Made by a program: the position numbers and the translations under genes. DNA of 64,000 nt. Source: Planctomycetaceae bacterium. Its GTDB lineage: Bacteria > Planctomycetota > Planctomycetia > Pirellulales > Pirellulaceae. The notes below the pieces were generated by a model that was not told the origin of the DNA, did not search any database, and worked only from the letters and a program-made list of their open reading frames with translations. Numbering within the stretch: the stretch's first letter is position 1; each line of letters opens with the position of its first letter. The DNA lies in contig PAPJ01000060.1 in NCBI GenBank assembly GCA_002709045.1, forward strand, positions 1-64,000, read 5' to 3'. Below, in pieces: positions 54,663 through 63,064 of this stretch.

Positions 54663-55562
54663 TTATCGCAGATCTGAGATTCGCTGGCTCAATTGCAACG
54701 CTGCTTGGTGACTGGGAGAAAGAGCCAGAGTCTGCCGGATCGCTAAAGCTGCGCCCGGCATATTATTCGCAGCTGTATGGACTTCGGCCAGTCGATAATA
54801 AGTCTCGACATGGTCACCATCGAGTTTGAGTGCCAGTTCCAATTTTTCCTGAGCATCCTTAAGACGGTTCAATTGCTGTAATATCAAGGAATGTATTTGG
54901 TAGACCTTGATAACCTGCTCGTCTTCAATCTTAGTGACCGCAATTGTCGTTACGATACTTAAAGCACTCTGGAAACGTTGCTGCTGAATATAGATCTCTG
55001 CGACTTTCAACTGCATTTCAACCTGACGTTGAATATCTTCTTCGCCCAGTACCCCTAAAACGAAATGCAGATCCTGAAGTGCCTTAGAATAAGCACTCTG
55101 CTCTACATAAACATCAGCTCGCAGAATTCTTGCCTCGATTAATTGAGGATCCTCTTGTATGGCATGATTAACAGCCTGAAATGCTTGCGGCAGATTACCA
55201 TACTGATAATTCAAACTCGCAAACTTAAACAATAGCTGAGCATCATAATCAGATGTTTCAACGGCTCGAGCCAGCTGATTGATAGCACCTGTCGAATGAC
55301 CTAGTTTCCGATTTCCTTCCGACAATCGTTGATATATTACCGGATCGTTAGGAGTTAGCTTAGCTGCTTCTTCAAATTGTTTGATTGCTTTTGCATGCTG
55401 CCCACTTTTCATCGCCGAATCACCGGCATGCATAAAAGATCGGGATCTTTCCCAATTACCAACGGAGGACTGAAAATTCAACCATTGACATCCCGCAAAC
55501 GAACAAACCAGCAAACCACTTACAAGTAAGCTGGAAAACAACTTGTCCGAGATCGTTTTCAT
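54663..55562 (-). CDS. TPR lipoprotein
   Basis: Encodes 299 residues. The leader ends SFAGC, a lipobox with Cys25, so it is lipid-anchored. At least six tetratricopeptide repeats follow (AIKQFEEAAKLTPNDP, AINQLARAVETSD, AFQAVNHAIQEDPQL, and DAQEKLELALKLDGDH near the end). It would act as a protein-binding scaffold in the envelope. It lies 88 bases upstream of the CNNM pair on the same strand and may share its transcript. Specific partners cannot be told from sequence. Confidence 0.85.
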   Translation of the reverse strand: MKTISDKLFSSLLVSGLLVCSFAGCQWLNFQSSVGNWERSRSFMHAGDSAMKSGQHAKAIKQFEEAAKLTPNDPVIYQRLSEGNRKLGHSTGAINQLARAVETSDYDAQLLFKFASLNYQYGNLPQAFQAVNHAIQEDPQLIEARILRADVYVEQSAYSKALQDLHFVLGVLGEEDIQRQVEMQLKVAEIYIQQQRFQSALSIVTTIAVTKIEDEQVIKVYQIHSLILQQLNRLKDAQEKLELALKLDGDHVETYYRLAEVHTAANNMPGAALAIRQTLALSPSHQAALQLSQRISDLR

Positions 55563-55707
55563 CGGTTTAAATGAATCTCTAATTGTCAGATCTGATTTTT
55601 AGGTAAAAATGGTGGAAAGCCCTGAAAAGGCTCGTTGCGGAAAGTATCAGAATCCGTTGATATGAACAATATAGAATTGTCTCCATTCTCCAAAGAGCTC
55701 CCTAAGT

Positions 55708-56157
55708 ATGCCTAATGTTTTTGACCAGTCTGACATCCGTTTCATTTACCCGGATAACTGGAAAATAAGTGAAACTCAGCTCGATACTAAACACTGTAAA
55801 AGCATCTCACTGGAAAACGAAAGTTCTACTCAGTGGACCGTTTTCATCTTTCCTGGCTCAGAAAACTTACAGCAACTTGTGGAAGAGACGATTCGGGCCA
55901 TGCATATGGAATATGACGACCACGAAGAGTCTGAACCATACCGGCAAATGGCCGGAGAATTTGAACTGATCGGTAGCCGAATGTACTTCAACTTTATGGA
56001 CTTTATTCTCTGTATCACTGCCACCGCAATCGAAAAGGACGGATATAGCTATCTGTTTGTCGCTGAGGCAGAAGATAGAGAATTTGAAGAGAATGAGTCA
56101 GTTTTCGGGGCAATGGCATTTAGCCTTCTGGCACCCAAGTCTCTCGAGCAAAACTGA
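55708..56157 (+). CDS. Conserved-looking protein of unknown function
   Basis: Encodes 149 residues, acidic, with no signal peptide or membrane segment. The sequence begins FDQSDIRFIYPDNWKIS and has alternating strands and helices, a pattern seen in small PsbP/DcrB-like or lipocalin-like domains, but no motif is decisive. It is divergent from the TPR lipoprotein gene and followed by a structured intergenic region. I do not recognise the family; a cytoplasmic binding protein is possible. Confidence 0.65.
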   Translation: MPNVFDQSDIRFIYPDNWKISETQLDTKHCKSISLENESSTQWTVFIFPGSENLQQLVEETIRAMHMEYDDHEESEPYRQMAGEFELIGSRMYFNFMDFILCITATAIEKDGYSYLFVAEAEDREFEENESVFGAMAFSLLAPKSLEQN

Positions 56158-56159
56158 AT

Positions 56160-56232
56160 CCCAATCTTTGGGTTCTATGATTCTTGTAACTTTTACATTT
56201 TTAGGTCTTCAAACCTGATGTAAAAATTACAA
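56160..56232. repeat. Two hairpins just after the 149-aa gene
   Basis: The first is CCCAA/TTGGG (56160-56172). The second is a 49-base structure: TTGTAACTTTTACAT (56184-56198) pairs with ATGTAAAAATTACAA (56218-56232), with one mismatch that becomes a wobble on the minus strand, plus an inner AGGT/ACCT stem. They may stop transcription from the gene or the opposite operon. The T-rich stretch around 56291-56307 and the rest of 56233-56326 contain no other clear element. Confidence 0.5.
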
Positions 56233-56326
56233 TTTCAATCTGGTTGAATTTTCTTCCAAATAAAAAAAGGGGCTAATTCCAGGCCTTTAGTTCGTTTTTG
56301 TTTTTTTACCCTCGATGAAAACACTT

Positions 56327-56343
56327 TTGGCACACCACTTGCT
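56327..56343 (+). promoter_or_regulatory. Sigma-54 (-24/-12) promoter
   Basis: TTGGCACACCACTTGCT matches the sigma-54 consensus YTGGCAC-N5-TTGCW at every conserved base, with the invariant GG (56329-56330) and GC (56341-56342) at the required spacing. Transcription would begin near 56354 on the plus strand. No plus-strand gene follows; an intrinsic terminator does, at 56539-56579. Such a match is rarely seen by chance in non-coding DNA, though enhancer sites were not identified. Confidence 0.65.
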
Positions 56344-56353
56344 TATTAATAAC

Positions 56354-56579
56354 CACAGAGAACAAATGATCTGTCAGCGAGACATGCCGAGCTTCCCTGA
56401 TAGCATCACCACCAGCTAACCTGGTGCGAAATTTGTTGGCGATGTACCGTGGATCTAAGGAATTGCTATCAGAGTATGATAGCTGAAAGAAGAGTCCCAA
56501 GTGGGGGCAGTTGATCCAGTTTTCTGCGGTTACAAATGAAAAGGCCCGATTGGATTCCCGCATCCAACCGGGCCTTTTT
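56354..56579 (+). ncRNA. Candidate sigma-54-dependent small RNA
   Basis: About 226 bases between the predicted start of the sigma-54 promoter and the end of an intrinsic terminator. Two internal hairpins are perfect: CACCAG/CTGGTG (56410-56426) and GCTATCA/TGATAGC (56465-56483). A 17-codon ORF starts at ATG 56366 and its stop TAA (56417-56419) lies in the first hairpin's loop, so a leader peptide is possible; its ribosome-binding site is weak. It matches no RNA family I know. Alternatives are a small peptide mRNA or a fortuitous promoter match. Confidence 0.45.
56539..56579. terminator. Bidirectional intrinsic terminator
   Basis: AAAAGGCCCG and CGGGCCTTTT, extended by TTGGAT/ATCCAA with one mismatch, form a stable stem with a T run on either strand. 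It ends the ExbB/ExbD operon from the right and the candidate small RNA from the left. Confidence 0.88.
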
Positions 56580-56614
56580 CACGTTTAAATCCATTCTGCA
56601 GAAACCAGCAAAGA

Positions 56615-59600
56615 TTACTGTTGATCCTGATCAGGCACCACGCTGTTATCCGAGTCTTTTTTATTCTCATAAAGGGGTAAGTGACGGTAGTGTACTTCAA
56701 GGCTTAAGAGGTTCATGGTGGTAACATAAAGTCGACCGGCATGAGGTCCCCAGCGGTCAGGTACAGGACGTCTTGGGTCCCAGCTACCAGCTAGGTCCCC
56801 TTCCGGCTCTTGTCCATTAACTAGTAATGGATGCAAGCGATCGTTCCAGCGTTTCCAATGTTCACCACCCATGTGATACATAAACTGTGTTGCGTAATAC
56901 CAATAGTAAGTGTCTCGCAGTGAAGCATCTTTCGTACGGCGAATTGAAGGTAAATTTTCACCTAGATACAATGCACCACTTTCGGCAAGCTCACTATGTT
57001 TATCCATACCTGTATAGAGTCTCATCAACAGCCCAACACTGGTCATTGTCTTGGACGGGACTCGGCCCTGTCCCTGTCGTGCGTTTGACGGAGCATATGG
57101 ATTGTAAGCGTACAAATATGGCTTCTTGGCATTCTGAGCTGCGTCGAGAAAGTTTCCGATACCATCATACGTTTCATCCGGTATTTCCAGACCTGCACGC
57201 TTACCACTTTCAACAGCCATCAGCATCCAGCCTGTGACGGACAGGTCAGCTTCGCGACCTGGTATATATCGCCAACCGCCACGTTGAACATGTTGGGATT
57301 CAATAATAAAGTTGAGCGCCTGCTGTACAGAATCTTTAATACGGGGGTCCTGGGTCATTCCATAAGCTTCACACATTGCCAGAGTAGCAATCGCATGACT
57401 ATAGAGGCGTGCCACTTGATTACCAGCATTGCCCTGTGCGATATAATAATCACCATTAGCCTGTTGGTTTGCCAGTATGAAATTCACAGATCGCTGTAAC
57501 AGATCTTTGTACTGATATTGTTGATGGTTATACCCTGCTCCCTGAAAGGCCAGCATACATAGCCCGGTAGCTGCCGTATCACTGTCAATAACACTTACAC
57601 CATCAAAAGCAGCGAACTGTTGTAACGACCAGCTACCATCACGACGTTGGAAGCGAGCCAGAAACGCTAACCCCTTTTCAATCGCTTCTTCTGTCTCCGG
57701 TTCTGCAGCTCCGTTACCACCTGCTCGATTGCGCCGCCCCTCAAAGCCTTCTTTCGCCACCGTTGCATGTGTATTCAATGCTGGCAAATCAACCATCCCG
57801 TCGCGTTGGAACCGCGAGGGACGCAACTGAATTGTTGCGCTATCCTGGCTGGCACGACGATCAGTGATTCCGGCATCGGCAGCTAATTGTTCTCCCAAGC
57901 CCCCTAAACCTTCTTCGGCGGTCGCATTCACCGGTACAGGTTCGGCGAACGGTTGAGCAACCGGCCCTTCGGTATACCCGCCGGCCAATTCTGTATCTTC
58001 CATTTCCCCGGGAGACGGATTACCTGCGTCAGCCACCTCTACCGCAACTGGTCCAAAATCACTAAGCGACGGCCCTCCGCGTTCAGTACGTCCGACATTA
58101 CTTCCGCCCGACTCAGCAAGTTGCTGACCATCACCTTCAGCGTCTGAGGATTTTTCATTGCGTGAGCCAATATTTGTTCCTGAGACTTCAGCCTGTCCTT
58201 CTACAGTTGTGTCTCCTGCCGGACCACCGGTTTCTGCCGTATCTGTCTGAGCCCGGATACCTCCTGGAGCATCTGCCGCTGTATCTGACTGAGCAACCAG
58301 TTGACTACCTTGTTCAGCACCTCCGGATGTTGCTGCTCCTTCAACCATCACTTCAGGCACGTCGGCTAGAGCATTTAATGGAGCTCCCCGGCTGGTTCGC
58401 ATCGGTGCCGCTGTCCCTCCGCCGGCAGCTGTTGCTCCGGCTTTCGCGTCATTCGCACTGGCAGCACCGGTCGCGCGTTGAATCTTTTCTGCCATTGGTG
58501 CATCTGGTCCCCCAGCCTCGGCCAACTGCTCGGCAGCAGCCACAGTACCGGTAGTGGACGCTCGCTGCACAGCGGATTGTTCGCCTGCTGCTCCGCCAGG
58601 GTCAGAGGTTGCCGATGCAACCGGTTCCCCTTCACCTGCTTGTGGTGCAGCCGCGGCCACATCAACATCGACTGCATTTAGAGCAATCGCATTATCGATA
58701 GTTGTTGTTCTTCCGACAGCTTTTCCCGATGAGGTCATCGCCTCGTCAAGTTGTGTTGAAGCTCCCTCCGGTCCACTTCTGGAATCTTCTTTACGAGCAA
58801 TATCTGTTTGAGCAATCTGCCCCAACGTTTCTTGATCTTCATTATCCGCTTCGTTCTCTGATCGATCCCCTGCCAACGATGCCAACTCACCGGATTCAGC
58901 TTTGGCTGCAGCCTCTTCATTAGACGTCAAGGTTGATGCTGCCGGTGTTCCACCTGCACCTTCCGGAGATGCTGCTGTTTCTGCTTTGGTATTAGTTGCC
59001 AGTGATTCAAGGTTCCTGCCACTCACGTTTCTGGAGACTTCTGAATTATCAGATTCGTTGCTCAACTGCTTTGAGCCACCGCCGGCTGCCCGACTGAAAC
59101 TCTCTTCGGACTTAATATTAGGCTCACCGGTATCTGCCGACGCAGCACCCGCCATCGCATTTAAGTCACCGGTGGCAGCCTCTCGCGCAGCACTCGTTTT
59201 AGGACTCGCTGATGCTTCCAACGTTTCCTGACTTGGTTGATTGGCAGCCAGAACAGCTGCATCTGCTTTTTTATTAGGTGTGCGAATCGCAGAGGCTATA
59301 TCTGTCTGAGTACGATTACGCTGAACCTGAGATGATTGGCTCGAATTATCGGAATTCGCATCCTGATTTCTTGTTGACTCTGCCCGCGCTGCAGCTGAAT
59401 CGGCCACCTGAGTTTGACTGTCAGCAGCTGATGCCAGTTCAGCAAGATTTTGCCCGGATGCTGCTCCGGATTGTCCATCATTTGCTCGTGAAGTCACGCG
59501 TTGCGATGCTTCTAATGAAGGAGAGTCATTGGAAGCTAAGGATGAGGCGTTGGCAGGATTATCAGCATTGGTCGGTGATGCCAACGCAGCGGCAACGGTT

Positions 59601-61639
59601 GACGATCGCTGGGGAGCACTATTTTGATTCTCCGAATCCGACTGACTTGTCTGCTGAGACTCCCGGCGTTGTGTCAAGTTGCTACCGGAGGCAATATCAG
59701 CTGCGTTATTATCCACTGCTGCTAACTGCTGCTGCTGATTTGTGCTTTGATTTGTGTTTTCCCGCGCCACATTTCCTTTGGCTGCATTGGGATTGGGGCT
59801 TGCCTGAGCTAACTGAGTGGGGCGTTGAAGATCTGTCGCTGTGGTGGTGGGATTAGGGATGCTGGCAGCCGCACTTTGCTGACGGTTAATCGGTGAATTC
59901 TGAGCACTTTGAGCATTTGGATTTGACTGTTCGCGGCTAGTAACTGCTCGATTGGTCGTCTGAGCCGCAACTTTAACCGTCGCATTGGCTGCATTTTGAG
60001 CATTGGACTGATTCGTCGTTCTGGTTGGTGATTGTTGTTTCTGTGGTGTATCAACAGCCGAAGCGGTGAGTGTGGGTGCCGGCTTGTTCGTCTGACCTGA
60101 TTTTACATTTTCAACCGGTTGCGTAGGAGGCGTGACTGCAGCCAATTCACTTGAGCGACGATTTGGCCGAGACGAATCTGCAGTTATCTGAGGATTAGGC
60201 TGAGTACTGTTTTGTCGATTTACGGAAGAAGACACCACCGGATTTGTACTTTCTGACGGAGCTTTCGACGGAGACATTTGAGGATTGTCAGTATTCGCCC
60301 GTTGAACTGCCGTATTGGTACGAGGATTGACTTGAGACGGAGCTTCGGTCGTGGCCGTTTGAGTTATTTCAACCGGCTGAACTACAGGAACATCACGTGG
60401 CACTCGCTGAGATCTTGGATTTACTGCCGGTGTAGGAACTTTAGCAATGTTCTGTTGTTCGCGACTGGGAGATTCTCGATTTACCATTTGAGAATCTACA
60501 ACCTGAACCGGGATGGGGGTTGGGTTTTTAATTTCTGGATTACGATCAGGTGTCGCGGTTCGCTGTTGTTGTGCAAGCGTATTTTTAGGAGTCTCCAGTG
60601 GAGTTTCTTTGGCCTGCGTTTGAACCGTTTGATTTGGAACCGGTGTCGCCTGAGTCTTCGGTAAATCGGTTAGTTTTGTTTCCTGTCGGGCAGCTGATTT
60701 TTGCTGCGCGTCATTGGTAACCTGAGCTGTCTGACTTTCTGCTCGCTGTGAATTATTTGCATCTGCCTTGAGCGGAATATCTGCTTCGACAGGAACCGTC
60801 ATTTTTCGCAGATTATCTGCTGCCTGACTACGAGCAACATTTCTTGACGGAGCTTGAGTGACTCGGGGCTGAGTGGCTTTCGTATTCCTTGTGGGCTGCA
60901 CAACATCGGTTGCCGGATTATTGAGTTTGGGAAGCTGTACTGAATTACGACTCAGCTTTGATGTTGCGTCTGCCTGGCGGGCCAATGAATCTGAAGACTC
61001 TGATCTCTTTTCAACAATCTCCGGTATCGGCTGTGGTTCATTCTGTTCAACCGTTGGCTGTTGCACCTTCTCTGTCATCTGGGTTTCCTGCCGACGATCA
61101 ACTTCAGGTGGTTGCGGATCAGGAACTTCCGTTTCAACAGGCTTTAAGAAATCCGGCTTTTCAACATTTTGCTGCTGATGACTCGGATGATATTCAAGCC
61201 GTTTCTTAGGTTTCTTCTTAACCAATTGCTTTTGTGCAACATCACCACGCCAGCCCTTTGAAAACACTTCAGCCTCCAAAGCATACACCAGCATCATAAG
61301 GTGAATAATAGCGCAGACGATAACAGAAAACTGCATCGTACGTTTGAACTTCTTATTATCGATGTAACGAAAAGTCAGAATCGAGCTACAGATCAACAAA
61401 AGAACAATCAGCAGAGATACCCAGGGACTGGCATACCATGCCGCCTCCGGATCGAACGGCTGATAGGCAAAAATACCACCAACCAGAAATCCACCGAGCA
61501 CCACCAGTGCGATGTTCACCGGCCACTGCTGCTCATCAAAAACAACACGTGTTCGGGGAATGTACCGGCGTACAATTTTATTGCGTACCTGAGCACGTTC
61601 TTCGCTACGAATATCATCGAATGGCGATGGCTCGTTCAT
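56615..61639 (-). CDS. Giant membrane-anchored protein with disordered linker and terpenoid-cyclase-like toroid
   Basis: Encodes 1674 residues. Residues 1-40 are charged and cytoplasmic; membrane segments are at about 41-60, 72-92 and 101-121. A Lys/Pro/Glu-rich stretch (about 140-210, with VPDPQPPEV and EPQPIPEI) recalls the proline-rich part of TonB. About 1,080 residues of Gln/Asn/Ser/Thr/Ala-rich sequence follow, likely disordered. The last 340 residues are an alpha/alpha toroid of the prenyltransferase/squalene-cyclase repeat type (QRRDGSWSL, RGGWRYIPGREADLS, TYYWYYATQFMYHMGG). The catalytic DxDD motif of hopene cyclases is not seen. It starts nine bases after the ExbD stop, ends at a shared terminator, and occupies the place of a TonB/TolA protein. 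Confidence 0.85.
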   Translation of the reverse strand: MNEPSPFDDIRSEERAQVRNKIVRRYIPRTRVVFDEQQWPVNIALVVLGGFLVGGIFAYQPFDPEAAWYASPWVSLLIVLLLICSSILTFRYIDNKKFKRTMQFSVIVCAIIHLMMLVYALEAEVFSKGWRGDVAQKQLVKKKPKKRLEYHPSHQQQNVEKPDFLKPVETEVPDPQPPEVDRRQETQMTEKVQQPTVEQNEPQPIPEIVEKRSESSDSLARQADATSKLSRNSVQLPKLNNPATDVVQPTRNTKATQPRVTQAPSRNVARSQAADNLRKMTVPVEADIPLKADANNSQRAESQTAQVTNDAQQKSAARQETKLTDLPKTQATPVPNQTVQTQAKETPLETPKNTLAQQQRTATPDRNPEIKNPTPIPVQVVDSQMVNRESPSREQQNIAKVPTPAVNPRSQRVPRDVPVVQPVEITQTATTEAPSQVNPRTNTAVQRANTDNPQMSPSKAPSESTNPVVSSSVNRQNSTQPNPQITADSSRPNRRSSELAAVTPPTQPVENVKSGQTNKPAPTLTASAVDTPQKQQSPTRTTNQSNAQNAANATVKVAAQTTNRAVTSREQSNPNAQSAQNSPINRQQSAAASIPNPTTTATDLQRPTQLAQASPNPNAAKGNVARENTNQSTNQQQQLAAVDNNAADIASGSNLTQRRESQQTSQSDSENQNSAPQRSSTVAAALASPTNADNPANASSLASNDSPSLEASQRVTSRANDGQSGAASGQNLAELASAADSQTQVADSAAARAESTRNQDANSDNSSQSSQVQRNRTQTDIASAIRTPNKKADAAVLAANQPSQETLEASASPKTSAAREAATGDLNAMAGAASADTGEPNIKSEESFSRAAGGGSKQLSNESDNSEVSRNVSGRNLESLATNTKAETAASPEGAGGTPAASTLTSNEEAAAKAESGELASLAGDRSENEADNEDQETLGQIAQTDIARKEDSRSGPEGASTQLDEAMTSSGKAVGRTTTIDNAIALNAVDVDVAAAAPQAGEGEPVASATSDPGGAAGEQSAVQRASTTGTVAAAEQLAEAGGPDAPMAEKIQRATGAASANDAKAGATAAGGGTAAPMRTSRGAPLNALADVPEVMVEGAATSGGAEQGSQLVAQSDTAADAPGGIRAQTDTAETGGPAGDTTVEGQAEVSGTNIGSRNEKSSDAEGDGQQLAESGGSNVGRTERGGPSLSDFGPVAVEVADAGNPSPGEMEDTELAGGYTEGPVAQPFAEPVPVNATAEEGLGGLGEQLAADAGITDRRASQDSATIQLRPSRFQRDGMVDLPALNTHATVAKEGFEGRRNRAGGNGAAEPETEEAIEKGLAFLARFQRRDGSWSLQQFAAFDGVSVIDSDTAATGLCMLAFQGAGYNHQQYQYKDLLQRSVNFILANQQANGDYYIAQGNAGNQVARLYSHAIATLAMCEAYGMTQDPRIKDSVQQALNFIIESQHVQRGGWRYIPGREADLSVTGWMLMAVESGKRAGLEIPDETYDGIGNFLDAAQNAKKPYLYAYNPYAPSNARQGQGRVPSKTMTSVGLLMRLYTGMDKHSELAESGALYLGENLPSIRRTKDASLRDTYYWYYATQFMYHMGGEHWKRWNDRLHPLLVNGQEPEGDLAGSWDPRRPVPDRWGPHAGRLYVTTMNLLSLEVHYRHLPLYENKKDSDNSVVPDQDQQ

Positions 61640-61648
61640 CGATACTCT

Positions 61649-62059
61649 TTATTCCTCAGTGGCAATCGTATAGTCATGAATCCCGGCGGTATTACAAAGA
61701 TTCATGGCATTCGCTACATATTGAAAAGGGACTCGTTGGTCTGCCCGGATAATCACTGTTTGCCCCAACGGATTAGAGGCAACGGCTTGGTTTAAGGCCA
61801 GCAGTAATCCTGTATCATCAAGCGTTTGGCCACCAACAAAATAATGACCATCTCGCGTAATATTAATTGCCATTTCATTGGGCTCGGACGTCACTGCTGC
61901 TGCAGTCGAAGCTGACGGCAAGAGAACATCGAGTTCACGATCTTCCTGTGCAAACCGCGTAGCAACTAGAAAGAATATCAGCAGCAGGAACACCACATCG
62001 ATCAGTGGTGTCAGGCTCAAAGTGCCTAAGGCTCGACTATTCTTAATCTTGACTGCCAT
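61649..62059 (-). CDS. exbD: ExbD/TolR biopolymer transport protein
   Basis: Encodes 136 residues, the usual ExbD/TolR length. A single membrane segment (about residues 15-34) contains LTPLIDVVFLLLIFF with the proton-coupling Asp21; the periplasmic domain has VIIRADQRVPFQYV, a family hallmark. It would form the proton-driven motor with the ExbB product 35 bases upstream. The giant protein gene follows nine bases downstream and its start probably depends on coupling (GAGGA in the last codons of this gene). Confidence 0.93.
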   Translation of the reverse strand: MAVKIKNSRALGTLSLTPLIDVVFLLLIFFLVATRFAQEDRELDVLLPSASTAAAVTSEPNEMAINITRDGHYFVGGQTLDDTGLLLALNQAVASNPLGQTVIIRADQRVPFQYVANAMNLCNTAGIHDYTIATEE

Positions 62060-62094
62060 TATTTAATCCAAACTGGTTCTTATCAGCTTTTTAT

Positions 62095-63021
62095 CTATCC
62101 TTCTGCATCTACTTCGTCTTCGGATTCTTCTTGTTCATCCACTGAGGTAAACCGCATTCGTCCTTCAAAGCGTTCAATCTGTGGCATCAGACTAAATAAC
62201 AATTCATCGATTTCATGGAAGAGTCGTTGTAACTTACCTTCCAGATAATGTGAAAAAACGGCGGCAGGAATCGCTACAATTAATCCACACAATGTTGTTA
62301 CCAACGCTACATAAATACCCTCGGCGAGAAAATCAGCTTTATTTACTCCCTGAGGCAGTCCTGTCGTATCGTGGAATGCCTGAATCATTCCCCAAACTGT
62401 TCCCAGCAAACCCATCAGAGGTGTGACTGCTGCTGCCAGGTTTAACCAGCGAACATTGGAGTACAGTCGGTCGGCTTCACGTTCACTTGCTTCAGTTGTT
62501 GAACGATCGACTTCTGATTGCGGACGACCAACTTTCACCAACATCGATCGAATAACATTGGCTGCCGCCGATGGGTACCGCTGACATAACCGATAGGCTG
62601 CCCGGGGATCAAACTGTCCCTGCTCATCGGCCAACAATCCTAACTCAGCGACTAAACTAGACGGAATCACCCGGTCACGGCGTAAAGCCATTGACCTTTC
62701 AATTACAAATGTAACCGTTACAAGGGACATCAAACCGATAGGGATCGTAAAAAGGCCTCCCTGTACGATCAACGAAAAAATATTAATCCCCTCGGCCTGA
62801 ACGTTATCGACGACACCATCGTCTACCTGTTCGACACCGAAAGCTTCATTACTTGTCGCATCACCACCGGCCGTTGGCCCCGCTACGTCATCCTGAGCAG
62901 AAGCATTATTGGGTATTGCCGAAAGCATTAGCCCCAACAGCATCACAAAAAAAAGTGCTCCTGTAAGTAGCCGTTGACTACCGGACTTGCATTGCTTTAA
63001 TCCTGAGTTCACTAGATTCAT
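62095..63021 (-). CDS. exbB: ExbB/TolQ (MotA/TolQ/ExbB) proton channel protein
   Basis: Encodes 308 residues. An N-terminal signal-like segment (about 18-42) and a spacer precede three membrane helices at about 81-106, 192-216 and 232-256, with GLLGTVWGMIQAF in the second and VTTLCGLIVAIPA in the third, the conserved core of the family. The extra N-terminal segment with a cleavable-looking signal is typical of long planctomycete/proteobacterial ExbB forms. It pairs with ExbD as a proton channel. It lies 43 bases after the TPR gene. Confidence 0.93.
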   Translation of the reverse strand: MNLVNSGLKQCKSGSQRLLTGALFFVMLLGLMLSAIPNNASAQDDVAGPTAGGDATSNEAFGVEQVDDGVVDNVQAEGINIFSLIVQGGLFTIPIGLMSLVTVTFVIERSMALRRDRVIPSSLVAELGLLADEQGQFDPRAAYRLCQRYPSAAANVIRSMLVKVGRPQSEVDRSTTEASEREADRLYSNVRWLNLAAAVTPLMGLLGTVWGMIQAFHDTTGLPQGVNKADFLAEGIYVALVTTLCGLIVAIPAAVFSHYLEGKLQRLFHEIDELLFSLMPQIERFEGRMRFTSVDEQEESEDEVDAEG

Positions 63022-63064
63022 CTGTTCCTATAACGACTTCTGTGACAGAGATTCCCAATCCCCA

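Noticed and set aside
56306..56563. Minus-strand ORF of 85 codons across the intergenic region
   Set aside because: It has no motif or start site and runs into the shared terminator; the plus-strand promoter-hairpin-terminator layout explains the region better.
58162..59856. Several long plus-strand frames inside the giant protein gene
   Set aside because: They are opposite-strand shadows produced by the low-complexity Gln/Ala/Ser codons; none has a domain or start signal.
56615..61639. Squalene-hopene cyclase as the function of the giant protein
   Set aside because: The toroid repeats are present but the DxDD catalytic motif is not visible, and the operon is of the ExbB/ExbD type.
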